From Bacteroides caecigallinarum (GTDB taxonomy: Bacteria; Bacteroidota; Bacteroidia; Bacteroidales; Bacteroidaceae), in assembly GCF_016902295.1 (NCBI RefSeq), contig NZ_JACJLQ010000003.1, forward strand, positions 59,123-123,122: a stretch of 64,000 nt of DNA, written 5' to 3'. The notes under the pieces are model-generated. The model did no database searches and was not told the origin of the DNA. It was given only the letters and a program-made list of their open reading frames with translations. The position numbers and the translations under genes were made by a program. Positions 1 through 8,189 of this stretch are shown piece by piece; positions within the stretch are counted from its first letter, which is position 1; every line of letters begins with the position of its first letter.

Positions 1-59
1 ATTACCGCAAACAATACCACAGCCACAATGTCCGGAATAAGTTTCTTGAATAAATTCAT
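1..59 (-). CDS. N-terminus of a membrane protein (YfhO-like?), partial
   Basis: Only the first 19-20 codons are in the window; the ATG is at 59 on the minus strand and the gene runs off the left edge. The visible peptide starts MNLFKKLIPDIV and goes straight into a hydrophobic stretch, so it begins with a membrane segment. This resembles the start of Bacteroides YfhO-family membrane proteins, but too little is present to be sure. A TATCTTTG promoter motif on the minus strand lies about 50 bases upstream. Confidence 0.4.
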   Translation of the reverse strand, partial: MNLFKKLIPDIVAVVLFAV

Positions 60-108
60 ACTATATCAAAGAATTGAAAAATTAAATAAACTATTAGTAT
101 TCAGTCGG

Positions 109-116
109 CAAAGATA
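109..116 (-). promoter_or_regulatory. Bacteroidetes-type -7 element for the leftmost gene
   Basis: Minus-strand TATCTTTG matches TAnnTTTG and lies 50 bases before the ATG at 59. No clear -33 TTG was found. Confidence 0.45.
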
Positions 117-139
117 ACATAATACTGCTTGAAATGTTG

Positions 140-147
140 TAAATTTG
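140..147 (+). promoter_or_regulatory. -7 element for mtnN
   Basis: TAAATTTG at 140-147 fits the TAnnTTTG consensus, 35 bases before the mtnN ATG. It is divergent from the motif at 109-116. Confidence 0.45.
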
Positions 148-181
148 CCACCGAAAATCAAAATCAGAACAAATTTACCGA

Positions 182-880
182 ATGAAAATAGGAATTATCA
201 CAGCCATGTCTTCCGAACAGAAGCAACTGGCAAACCAACTTACGGAAATAAAAGAAACAAGCAAAGGTCCTTTCAACTATATAGAAGGGAAAATAAACAA
301 CAACGAAATAGTACTGATGCAGTGCGGTATAGGAAAAGTAAACGCAGCTGCCGGAACAGTGGAAATGATAAACAACTTCCAGCCTGACTGTATCATCAGC
401 ACCGGTGTGGCAGGAGGTATAGACACTTGCCTGAAGGTGATGGATGTAGTGGTGAGCCGCAATATTGTATATCACGATGTATGGTGCGGCGAAGGTAATG
501 CCTACGGACAGATTCAGGGACTCCCTACTTTCTTCGAAGGCAACGAAACCCTCTACAATACAGCAATGTCTCTTGATACTGAAACAGCTATCCACGGAGG
601 CCTCATCTGTACAGGCGACAAATTCATCACCGACCGCAAGGAGTTAGACGAAATAAAGTCAAACTTCCACGAAGGTCTGGCTGTAGATATGGAATCAGCG
701 TCTATAGCTCAGATTTGCTATCTGTATAAAGTCCCGTTCATCAGCTTCAGAATCATCAGCGACACTCCGGGAGCAGAAAACCACTTCGACCAGTATCTTA
801 ACTTCTGGGGCGAAATGGCTAACCGCTCGTTCAAGGTGACAGAAACATTCCTTAAGGCATTGCCTAACAGAATTGGATAA
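182..880 (+). CDS. mtnN: 5'-methylthioadenosine/S-adenosylhomocysteine nucleosidase
   Basis: Cytoplasmic nucleosidase that removes adenine from methylthioadenosine and S-adenosylhomocysteine (SAH), giving S-ribosylhomocysteine for LuxS. The 232-residue length is normal for the family. The start MKIGIITAM places catalytic Glu at residue 12; DMESAS gives the ribose-binding Glu near 171 and SDTPG the catalytic Asp near 194, all as in the family. The AGGGIDT-type glycine stretch in the first third is also present. luxS follows 32 bases downstream on the same strand, so the two very likely form one SAH-detoxification operon. Confidence 0.95.
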   Translation: MKIGIITAMSSEQKQLANQLTEIKETSKGPFNYIEGKINNNEIVLMQCGIGKVNAAAGTVEMINNFQPDCIISTGVAGGIDTCLKVMDVVVSRNIVYHDVWCGEGNAYGQIQGLPTFFEGNETLYNTAMSLDTETAIHGGLICTGDKFITDRKELDEIKSNFHEGLAVDMESASIAQICYLYKVPFISFRIISDTPGAENHFDQYLNFWGEMANRSFKVTETFLKALPNRIG

Positions 881-912
881 CTCTTAATTATTAATTTTTT
901 AATTCTTCATTC

Positions 913-1392
913 ATGGAAAAAATACCAAGCTTTACAATAGACCATATCCGTCTGCTGCGCGGAATATACGTATCAAGACAAGACAAAGTAGGAACAGAAA
1001 CAGTAACCACATTCGATGTCCGCATGAAGGAGCCTAACCGAGAACCGGCATTAAGCCCTTCTGCCATCCACACAATTGAGCACCTGGCCGCTACATTCCT
1101 TCGCAACCACCCTGTATGGGCAGACAAGATTATATACTGGGGGCCTATGGGCTGCCTCACTGGTAACTATCTCGTAGTAAAAGGTGACCTGAAATCGGCA
1201 GACATACTTCCGCTGATGATTGAGACTTTCCGTTTCATTGCCGATTATGAAGGCGAAGTTCCGGGAGCGACAGCCAAAGACTGCGGCAACTATCTGATGA
1301 TGAATCTTCCTATGGCAAAATGGGAATCAAAGAAATATCTGGAAGAAGTTCTGGAACAGGCAACTGAGGAAAATCTGAATTATCCTGCATAA
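913..1392 (+). CDS. luxS: S-ribosylhomocysteine lyase (LuxS)
   Basis: Converts S-ribosylhomocysteine to homocysteine and DPD, the precursor of the AI-2 signal. At 159 residues it has family length. The metal site is complete: HTIEH gives His53 and His57, and AKDCG gives Cys124. The catalytic Cys81 lies in GPMGCLTG. It sits directly behind mtnN, so the two consecutive steps are encoded together. A strong hairpin terminator (1399-1443) follows, ending the operon. Confidence 0.96.
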   Translation: MEKIPSFTIDHIRLLRGIYVSRQDKVGTETVTTFDVRMKEPNREPALSPSAIHTIEHLAATFLRNHPVWADKIIYWGPMGCLTGNYLVVKGDLKSADILPLMIETFRFIADYEGEVPGATAKDCGNYLMMNLPMAKWESKKYLEEVLEQATEENLNYPA

Positions 1393-1398
1393 TGAGAA

Positions 1399-1443
1399 AA
1401 AGCCGTTCAGTAAACGTTTAGTGAATGTTCGCTGAACGGCTTT
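1399..1443 (+). terminator. Terminator after luxS
   Basis: A perfect 12-bp stem (AAAGCCGTTCAG at 1399-1410, CTGAACGGCTTT at 1432-1443) is followed by an AT-rich tail. Confidence 0.8.
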
Positions 1444-1566
1444 AATTTAAAATGATACTACAGATTTCCATATATTATCCCAATAACAGAGAACATGCTA
1501 TTAGCAAAGATAATATTAATAAAAAAACGCCTCGGCGTTTAAATTAAAATAACAAGACATTTAATC

Positions 1567-1582
1567 AAACGACAGGACGTTT
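1567..1582 (+). repeat. 16-bp dispersed intergenic repeat, copy 1
   Basis: AAACGACAGGACGTTT occurs here and, exactly inverted, at 41047-41062; a one-mismatch copy is at 41025-41040. Both sites are intergenic and next to terminators. Confidence 0.6.
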
Positions 1583-1585
1583 AAA

Positions 1586-1626
1586 AAAATGAGTTATCAC
1601 CTATTTACAAGGAGATAACTCATTTT
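1586..1626 (-). terminator. Terminator after rpsO
   Basis: A perfect 13-bp stem (1586-1598 with 1614-1626), followed on the minus strand by a T run. It lies 24 bases beyond the rpsO stop. Confidence 0.85.
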
Positions 1627-1650
1627 AAATTTCCGTGCAGCAAGTAATAA

Positions 1651-1920
1651 TTACTTACGCAAGCCAAGCTCTTTAACGATAGCACGATATCTTTCGATGT
1701 CGCGTTCCTTCAGATAGTTAAGTAAAGCACGACGCTTACCAACTAACTTTGTAAGAGCTCTTTCAGTACTATAATCTTTTCTGTTGAGCTTCATGTGCTC
1801 AGTCAGGTGAGAAATACGGTATGAAAACAATGCTATCTGAGATTCTGATGATCCAGTATCAGTGTTAGACTTTCCGTACTTTTCAAAGATTTCTTGTTTT
1901 TTAGCTGCGTCTAAATACAT
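1651..1920 (-). CDS. rpsO: 30S ribosomal protein S15
   Basis: Small-subunit protein that binds the central domain of 16S rRNA and helps nucleate platform assembly. The 89-residue length and the sequence are typical: a conserved TGSSESQIALFS segment, the LTEHMK helix, and the GKRRALLNYL rRNA-binding region. It is monocistronic, with its own promoter (1964-1994) and terminator (1586-1626), and is transcribed divergently from bipA. Confidence 0.97.
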   Translation of the reverse strand: MYLDAAKKQEIFEKYGKSNTDTGSSESQIALFSYRISHLTEHMKLNRKDYSTERALTKLVGKRRALLNYLKERDIERYRAIVKELGLRK

Positions 1921-1963
1921 AATTTTGACAGTTTTTAAAATGTATAAATTTGATTTGCGGGTG

Positions 1964-1994
1964 CAAAGATACTAACAATCTTTATATTAGACAA
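1964..1994 (-). promoter_or_regulatory. Promoter of rpsO
   Basis: Minus-strand TATCTTTG (1964-1971) and TTG (1992-1994) are separated by 20 bases, close to the Bacteroidetes sigma-ABfr consensus. Confidence 0.75.
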
Positions 1995-2022
1995 AATATC
2001 ATGGACTTTTTTTCCTGTTTTT

Positions 2023-2055
2023 TTGAATGACTTTCAACGAAAAATAGTAAATTTG
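2023..2055 (+). promoter_or_regulatory. Promoter of bipA; fixes its start codon
   Basis: TTG at 2023-2025 and TAAATTTG at 2048-2055 place transcription start near 2062. An in-frame upstream ATG at 2023 lies inside this promoter and cannot be used, so translation starts at the ATG at 2080. Confidence 0.75.
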
Positions 2056-2079
2056 CAGCCAATAATATATAGGTATAGT

Positions 2080-3882
2080 ATGCAAGACATTAGAAACATT
2101 GCCATCATTGCCCACGTTGACCATGGTAAAACAACATTAGTGGACAAGATGATGTTGGCGGGACACCTGTTCCGCGGAGACCAGACAAACGGTGAACTGG
2201 TATTGGATAACAACGATTTGGAACGTGAAAGAGGTATAACAATCCTTTCAAAGAACGTATCAATCAATTACAAGGGTACAAAAATCAACATTATAGACAC
2301 TCCGGGACACGCCGATTTCGGTGGTGAGGTAGAACGTGTGCTGAATATGGCAGACGGCTGTATCCTGCTTGTGGACGCATTCGAAGGTCCTATGCCACAG
2401 ACCCGCTTCGTACTGCAAAAGGCTCTCCAGATAGGATTGAAACCAATCGTAGTAGTAAACAAGGTGGACAAACCCAACTGCCGTCCTGAAGAAGTATATG
2501 AAATGGTCTTCGATCTGATGTTCAGCCTCAACGCAACAGAAGACCAGCTTGACTTCCCGGTTCTGTACGGTTCGGCCAAAAACAACTGGATGGGTGAAGA
2601 CTGGAAAACTCCGACAGACAGCATTACACCTCTGCTTGATGCAATCGTGAAATATATTCCTGCTCCACAGATGCTGGAAGGTACTCCACAGATGCTTATC
2701 ACATCACTGGACTACTCTTCATATACAGGACGTATCGCTGTGGGACGTGTACACAGAGGTACAATTACAGAAGGTATGAACATTACATTGGCCAAACGTG
2801 ACGGCACAATGGTAAAATCAAAAATAAAAGAAGTACATACATTCGAAGGTCTCGGACGCAAGAAAGTAGAATCTGTTTCATCCGGCGACATCTGTGCCAT
2901 AGTAGGTATAGAAGGTTTTGAAATCGGAGATACTATATGCGATTTCGAAAATCCGGAGCCACTTCCGCCAATCGCCATCGACGAGCCTACAATGAGCATG
3001 CTTTTCACCATAAACGACTCACCTTTCTTCGGTAAAGAAGGGAAATATGTGACTTCACGCCACATACACGACCGTCTGATGAAGGAACTCGACAAGAATC
3101 TTGCACTCCGTGTGAGAAAGACAGAAAACGAGGATGGTAAATGGATTGTCTCAGGACGTGGCGTGCTCCATTTGTCCGTACTTATCGAAACAATGCGCCG
3201 CGAAGGCTACGAGCTTCAGGTAGGTCAGCCACAGGTTATCTTCAAGGAAATAGACGGTGTGAAATGCGAACCTATCGAGGAACTTACAATCAGCGTGCCA
3301 GAAGAATTCTCAAGCAAGATGATTGATATGGTTACCCGCCGTAAAGGAGAGCTTACATCAATGGAAACTCAGGGCGACCGTGTAAACATAGAATTCAACA
3401 TGCCTTCGCGCGGAATCATCGGTCTGCGTACAAATGTGCTTACCGCATCACAGGGAGAAGCCATAATGGCACACCGCTTCAAGGAATACCAGCCATACAA
3501 GGGTGAGATAGACCGCCGTACCAACGGTTCGATGATAGCCATGGAATCGGGTACAGCATTTGCATACGCCATAGACAAGCTTCAGGATAGAGGCAAGTTC
3601 TTTATCTATCCACAGGATGAGGTCTATGCAGGACAGGTGGTAGGTGAACACGTACACGAAAACGACTTGGTAATCAACGTTACAAAATCAAAGAAACTTA
3701 CCAATATGCGTGCTTCCGGTTCGGACGACAAGGCACGAATCATCCCTCCGGTAATATTCTCACTTGAAGAAGCATTGGAATACATCAAGGAAGACGAATA
3801 CGTAGAAGTTACTCCAAAAAGCATGCGTATGCGTAAGATTATTCTTGACGAGACTGAGCGCAAACGTGCAAACAAAAACTGA
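2080..3882 (+). CDS. typA: Ribosome-associated translational GTPase BipA/TypA
   Basis: EF-G-like GTPase that binds ribosomes and helps 50S assembly and stress adaptation. From the ATG at 2080 it is 600 residues, the usual size. The G domain shows [11 protein letters not shown] (G1), DTPGHADFGGEVER (G3) and NKVDKP (G4), followed by domains II, III and V and the BipA-specific C-terminal domain (GSDDKARIIPP). The start was chosen because the gene's own promoter covers the upstream in-frame ATG at 2023. It has no close partners; a hairpin at 3909-3940 ends it. Confidence 0.95.
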   Translation: MQDIRNIAIIAHVDHGKTTLVDKMMLAGHLFRGDQTNGELVLDNNDLERERGITILSKNVSINYKGTKINIIDTPGHADFGGEVERVLNMADGCILLVDAFEGPMPQTRFVLQKALQIGLKPIVVVNKVDKPNCRPEEVYEMVFDLMFSLNATEDQLDFPVLYGSAKNNWMGEDWKTPTDSITPLLDAIVKYIPAPQMLEGTPQMLITSLDYSSYTGRIAVGRVHRGTITEGMNITLAKRDGTMVKSKIKEVHTFEGLGRKKVESVSSGDICAIVGIEGFEIGDTICDFENPEPLPPIAIDEPTMSMLFTINDSPFFGKEGKYVTSRHIHDRLMKELDKNLALRVRKTENEDGKWIVSGRGVLHLSVLIETMRREGYELQVGQPQVIFKEIDGVKCEPIEELTISVPEEFSSKMIDMVTRRKGELTSMETQGDRVNIEFNMPSRGIIGLRTNVLTASQGEAIMAHRFKEYQPYKGEIDRRTNGSMIAMESGTAFAYAIDKLQDRGKFFIYPQDEVYAGQVVGEHVHENDLVINVTKSKKLTNMRASGSDDKARIIPPVIFSLEEALEYIKEDEYVEVTPKSMRMRKIILDETERKRANKN

Positions 3883-3908
3883 TTATAACATCAATTCTAT
3901 AATAAGTC

Positions 3909-3940
3909 AATTCCATTGGGCTCACCGGTCCAATGGAATT
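3909..3940 (+). terminator. Terminator after bipA
   Basis: A perfect 11-bp stem, AATTCCATTGG (3909-3919) with CCAATGGAATT (3930-3940), then a T-rich run. Confidence 0.75.
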
Positions 3941-3978
3941 GTTATTTAAATAAGATTTATCCTACAAACTAATCAATT

Positions 3979-5022
3979 ATGAAAATCCTGATCACCGGTG
4001 CGGCCGGTTTCATCGGCTCAAGACTTATGCATGTTTTATCTAAAAAAGGAGAAACCGTAGTTGGAATAGACGAAATAAACAACTATTACGACGTACGCAT
4101 GAAATTCGCCAGGCTGAAAGAATGCGGAATTACTGTTCCTGATAATTTCTTTTTCTACAATGAAAAGGTGAAAAGTACGATTTTTCCCAACTGCACATTC
4201 ATAAAAATGTCAATAGACGACAAACCTTCAATAGATAAATTATTTGCTGAAGAGAAATTCGACAAGGTAATGAACCTTGCGGCACAAGCCGGTGTAAGAT
4301 ATTCCATAAGTAATCCATACGCATACCTGAACAGCAACATCACCGGTTTTCTGAATATACTCGAAGCCTGCCGTAACAACAGTGTGGGACATCTTATTTT
4401 CGCCTCGTCAAGCTCAGTTTACGGTCTTAACTCCAAGGTACCTTACTCTGAAGAAGATAAGGTGGACAGCCCGGTAAGTCTTTATGCCGCCAGTAAGAAA
4501 TCGAATGAACTGATGGCACATGCCTACAGCAAACTATATGGTTTTGCCGTAACAGGATTAAGATATTTCACTGTTTATGGCCCGTGGGGACGACCTGACA
4601 TGGCTCCGATGCTTTTCGCTCAAGCCATCTCAAAAAACGAACCTATAAAGATATTCAACAACGGTAACCTGAGCAGAGATTTCACTTACATAGACGATAT
4701 AGTTGAAGGCACAATAAGGGTAATCAACAATACCCCAAAAGCAGAAGAATGCGAAAACGGTGTGGCATATAAAATTTATAACATCGGATGTTCGAAACCT
4801 GTAAAGCTTATGGACTTCATCAAAGAGATGGAGCAGGCTTTAGGTAAAGAAGCCATCAAAGAATATCTTCCAATGCAACAGGGAGACGTGTACCAGACAT
4901 ACGCCGACACCACAAAATTAGAAAATGAAACCGGCTACAAGCCTCAGATTGGACTGCATGAAGGTATAAATAGATTTATCGAATGGTATAAATCAGACTC
5001 AAACCCATTAAAAGGACAATAA
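3979..5022 (+). CDS. NAD-dependent epimerase, probable UDP-glucuronate 4-epimerase
   Basis: Extended short-chain dehydrogenase/reductase. The NAD-binding motif is GAAGFIGS at residues 7-14, with the SSSSVYG serine region and Tyr169-x3-Lys173 (YAASK) as catalytic pair. The segment DEINNYYDVRMKFARL after the second strand and FTVYGPWGRPDMA are typical of UDP-glucuronate 4-epimerases (CapI/LpsL type), which make UDP-galacturonate; 347 residues fits. It sits between bipA and a lipid-linked sugar-transfer operon, so its product may feed that pathway, but a separate promoter begins the next gene. The exact sugar is inferred from family resemblance. Confidence 0.82.
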   Translation: MKILITGAAGFIGSRLMHVLSKKGETVVGIDEINNYYDVRMKFARLKECGITVPDNFFFYNEKVKSTIFPNCTFIKMSIDDKPSIDKLFAEEKFDKVMNLAAQAGVRYSISNPYAYLNSNITGFLNILEACRNNSVGHLIFASSSSVYGLNSKVPYSEEDKVDSPVSLYAASKKSNELMAHAYSKLYGFAVTGLRYFTVYGPWGRPDMAPMLFAQAISKNEPIKIFNNGNLSRDFTYIDDIVEGTIRVINNTPKAEECENGVAYKIYNIGCSKPVKLMDFIKEMEQALGKEAIKEYLPMQQGDVYQTYADTTKLENETGYKPQIGLHEGINRFIEWYKSDSNPLKGQ

Positions 5023-5027
5023 AATAA

Positions 5028-5056
5028 TTGTTTTCTGAAAGTTTTGGATAACTTTG
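5028..5056 (+). promoter_or_regulatory. Promoter of the GT2-LABN-GT83 operon
   Basis: TTG (5028-5030), an 18-base spacer and a perfect TAACTTTG (5049-5056), 25 bases before the ATG at 5081. Confidence 0.75.
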
Positions 5057-5080
5057 CAAAATCACTAATTAAACAACGAT

Positions 5081-5842
5081 ATGAGAGAATTTGCGCAAAC
5101 GTTACTTGCCATAAACAAGACATCGGAATATGACTTAACAGTCGTAGTACCAGTATATAATGAAGAAGATAACATGGCAATGCTGGAAGAAAAGCTGTCT
5201 GCCTTTACTTCAATAGCGAAATGTCCAACATGTATATTGTTCGTAAACGATGGTTCTAAAGACAAAAGCCTGGCAGGAATACAGGATTTATGCAAAAGAC
5301 ATAATGATTTCTTCTATATCAGTTTTGTAAAAAACGCGGGACTTAGCGCAGCCATAAAAGCAGGTTTCGACACAGCACAATCTAAGTATGTAGGATATAT
5401 TGATGCCGACCTACAGACTGCGCCAGACGATTTTAACCTGTTATTGGACTATATCAACGACTATAAATTAGTGATGGGTATCCGCGCAAACAGAAAAGAC
5501 TCCGGTTTCAAACGCCTGCAATCGAAAATAGCCAACAGCTTCCGTCGCATGATGACTCACGACGGCGCTACCGACACCGGATGTCCGCTGAAAATTCTCC
5601 ATACAGATTATGCCAAACGTATCCCGTTTTTTACAGGAATGCACAGATTTCTTCCTGCGCTTATATTGCTTCAGGACGGAGGATGCTATAAGGAAATCCC
5701 TGTAAGGCACTTTCCAAGAGTGGCCGGCCAGTCAAAATTCAACCTTTGGAACAGACTTATCTCCCCATTCAAGGACTGTTTCGCTTACAGATGGATGAAA
5801 CACAGATACATTAACTATCAAATTAAAGAAAACAACATCTAA
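5081..5842 (+). CDS. Glycosyltransferase family 2, polyprenyl-phosphate sugar synthase type
   Basis: GT-A-fold transferase of the dolichol-phosphate-mannose synthase/ArnC/RgtE type. Near the N-terminus is VVVPVYNEEDN, followed by VNDGSKD and the DXD-like DADLQT at the metal/nucleotide site. At 253 residues it has no C-terminal membrane pair, as in short DPM1-like enzymes. It starts a tight operon: 12 bases to the LABN gene, which is 10 bases before a GT83 gene. By position it should make a polyprenyl-phosphate-linked sugar. The sugar is unknown; the upstream epimerase makes galacturonate a candidate. Confidence 0.85.
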   Translation: MREFAQTLLAINKTSEYDLTVVVPVYNEEDNMAMLEEKLSAFTSIAKCPTCILFVNDGSKDKSLAGIQDLCKRHNDFFYISFVKNAGLSAAIKAGFDTAQSKYVGYIDADLQTAPDDFNLLLDYINDYKLVMGIRANRKDSGFKRLQSKIANSFRRMMTHDGATDTGCPLKILHTDYAKRIPFFTGMHRFLPALILLQDGGCYKEIPVRHFPRVAGQSKFNLWNRLISPFKDCFAYRWMKHRYINYQIKENNI

Positions 5843-5854
5843 CCATTTCCTCTG

Positions 5855-6484
5855 ATGACTATTGTTTATATAATAGGCTTTCTGGCACAGATATTTTTCT
5901 CGGCAAGAATTCTTGTACAATGGATATTGTCAGAGAGAGCAAAAGAAATTGTTTCTCCATCCATTTTCTGGATTCTGAGTATAGCAGGATCATACCTTTT
6001 GTTTATATACGGATGGTGTAGGGATGATTTTTCAATAATATTGGGACAAATCATATCATATTATATATACATCTGGAACCTTAATGAAAAAGGTATTTGG
6101 AGGAATGTAAATATTCTGTTGAGAATAATACTGTTTATTACTCCTTTAGTGGCGTGTGCGTTTCTTCTGAAATCTCCAGAACAATTCATAAGCCAATTTT
6201 TCAAGAATGAAGATATTCCTATCTGGTTGCTGATATTCGGTTCCGCCGGACAGGTAATATTCACACTGAGATTTATATACCAACTGATATACTCATACCG
6301 TAAACATGAATCTAAACTACCTATAGGATTTTGGATTATAAGCCTTGTAGGTAGCAGCATAATTGTCAGCTACGGTATATTCAGACTCGATCCTGTGCTT
6401 ATATTAGGACAATCTGTAGGCTTTATCGCATACATCAGGAATATCATCCTGGGAGTAAGAAAAAACAAATCAGCAAAATTATAA
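5855..6484 (+). CDS. Duplicated LABN (lipid-A-disaccharide synthase N-terminal-like) membrane protein
   Basis: The 209-residue integral membrane protein consists of two copies of the same unit. Copy 1 (about residues 15-70) has FSARILVQW, PSIFWILSIAGS, the Y-x3-R pair and ILGQIISYYIYIWNL. Copy 2 (about 140-200) has LRFIYQLIYSYR, PIGFWIISLVGSS and ILGQSVGFIAYIRNI. This is the LABN family (PF07578), named for resemblance to the LpxB N-terminus. No enzyme motif is visible. It sits between a polyprenyl-phosphate-sugar synthase and a GT83 transferase, the place where a flippase acts in comparable pathways; that role is inferred. Confidence 0.8.
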   Translation: MTIVYIIGFLAQIFFSARILVQWILSERAKEIVSPSIFWILSIAGSYLLFIYGWCRDDFSIILGQIISYYIYIWNLNEKGIWRNVNILLRIILFITPLVACAFLLKSPEQFISQFFKNEDIPIWLLIFGSAGQVIFTLRFIYQLIYSYRKHESKLPIGFWIISLVGSSIIVSYGIFRLDPVLILGQSVGFIAYIRNIILGVRKNKSAKL

Positions 6485-6494
6485 CAGAATTAAG

Positions 6495-8087
6495 ATGTAC
6501 AATACCAAGAACGTTCTGGACAGAATAGACAGCATCAGCTTTCTCAAATGGCTGGTATTTATCTTTATTTGCCTTATACCAATCAGCGCATTACGCGATT
6601 TTACACCAGCCAACGAGCTAAGATATATAAGCATTGCCGACGAGGCAATCAGAAACGGACACTGGTTCATGCTGACCAACAACGGCGAACCGTATAGCGA
6701 CAAACCTCCTTTCTACTTCTGGCTGATAATGATAAGCAAGATGCTTACGGGAGAATATCATATATGGTTATTAATGATGTATTCTATTATTCCGGCATTA
6801 GGCTGTATATTTACAATGGATAAATGGTGCAGAAACGAACTTGACTCAAAATACAGAAGTATTGCTCCACTATTGTTGATAACAACCGGATATTTTGTCG
6901 GAACAGCCATGGTTTTGCGTATGGACATGCTCATGGTATGGTTCATAATACTTGCCCTGCGTGAATTCTACAGGATGTACACAAATGAAGGAAATTTCAA
7001 ACGCCATCAGATATTTTTCGGCATATATATTCTACTTGGATTTTACTCAAAGGCATTCATGGGTATATTGATACCGCTGGTAACTTCATTAGTGTTCCTT
7101 ATAACAAAGCGCGAGACAAAGACATTCTTCCGTTACTGGAACTGGAAGGTATGGACTATAGTGCTCGGCGGTATAGCATTATGGTTTGGCATGGTATGGG
7201 TGGAAGCAGGCGGAGAATACCTTTACAATCTTACAGTAGGACAGACAGTAAACCGTTCTGTAAAAGTCTCTGTACACAAACATCCATTCTACTTTTATTT
7301 AATATACCTCAGCTACGGTGTAGCTCCCTGGACACTGCTCTACGTTGGCAACATTATATGGGGTATCAAGAACAGAATATTTAAAAGCGACTTGCAAAAA
7401 CTGTTCATCATAGAGATATTTTCAACCTTTATAATGCTTTCATGCTTTGGAAGCAAGCTGGCAATATACCTTGTACCTATATTCCCATTCATGACTTATC
7501 TGAGCCTGATGTGTATGGAGAAATTGGCATGGAACAAATGGCAGGCCATAGCTTCCTGTCTTCCCGGATTTCTGATCTTGTTTGCACTGCCGGCATATAT
7601 TGTAGCCATAAGAATTATGCCTGAGATTTCTTCACCACTTATTATGATATGCTCCATATTACTTACAGCGACAGGAGCCGTATCAATGATAATGGCATGG
7701 AAAAACAAAAACATCAGAATGACAATAGTTACTTTCTGTTCAGGCTTCCTAATAACAGCTTTCATTGCAGGATTTACGATGCCCGAATTCAATTCTCAAA
7801 TAGGATATGGCGAACTATGCCGTAAAGCTCAGGAGAAAGAAAAGGAATGGGATGTATCAAGAGTCACAACATTAGGAGTATGGAGAGCGCAGAACATGGA
7901 TGTATATTTCCCGGACAGACTGGACGTATATTCATTACAGGAGGCAGACTCACTGAAGAATGTCAATAACAGTCTGTTGATACTGGACAGCAAATACAAG
8001 AATGAGGATAATATAAAGCCGTTTATTGACAATAAAGAACAAGTTGAAATTTTAGACGGCAAATATATTCTGGTAAGAATACCGTAA
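6495..8087 (+). CDS. ArnT/RgtA-like GT83 glycosyltransferase, integral membrane
   Basis: The 530-residue protein has a cytosolic N-terminus, about 12 hydrophobic segments and a soluble C-terminal tail. The first periplasmic loop has FTPANELRY and then GEPYSDKPPFYFWL, the conserved loop of lipid A aminoarabinose and galacturonosyl transferases. These enzymes move a sugar from a polyprenyl phosphate to lipid A or core on the periplasmic face. It is the last gene of the GT2-LABN-GT83 operon. The acceptor and sugar cannot be read from sequence; the family call is solid. Confidence 0.83.
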   Translation: MYNTKNVLDRIDSISFLKWLVFIFICLIPISALRDFTPANELRYISIADEAIRNGHWFMLTNNGEPYSDKPPFYFWLIMISKMLTGEYHIWLLMMYSIIPALGCIFTMDKWCRNELDSKYRSIAPLLLITTGYFVGTAMVLRMDMLMVWFIILALREFYRMYTNEGNFKRHQIFFGIYILLGFYSKAFMGILIPLVTSLVFLITKRETKTFFRYWNWKVWTIVLGGIALWFGMVWVEAGGEYLYNLTVGQTVNRSVKVSVHKHPFYFYLIYLSYGVAPWTLLYVGNIIWGIKNRIFKSDLQKLFIIEIFSTFIMLSCFGSKLAIYLVPIFPFMTYLSLMCMEKLAWNKWQAIASCLPGFLILFALPAYIVAIRIMPEISSPLIMICSILLTATGAVSMIMAWKNKNIRMTIVTFCSGFLITAFIAGFTMPEFNSQIGYGELCRKAQEKEKEWDVSRVTTLGVWRAQNMDVYFPDRLDVYSLQEADSLKNVNNSLLILDSKYKNEDNIKPFIDNKEQVEILDGKYILVRIP

Positions 8088-8140
8088 AAGATATGTTATA
8101 AAAAACATAAGGTTATATTATATATTCCTCAAAACATACA

Positions 8141-8148
8141 TATCTTTG
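8141..8148 (+). promoter_or_regulatory. -7 element upstream of the 8190 glycosyltransferase
   Basis: TATCTTTG fits TAnnTTTG, 41 bases before the ATG at 8190. A -33 TTG was not clear. Confidence 0.5.
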
Positions 8149-8189
8149 CCATATACTTAAATGAAAAGCCCAATAGTAAATTCTGAAAT

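Noticed and set aside
2023..2079. Longer N-terminus for bipA
   Set aside because: The upstream ATG lies within the -33 element of the promoter; family proteins start at the ATG at 2080.
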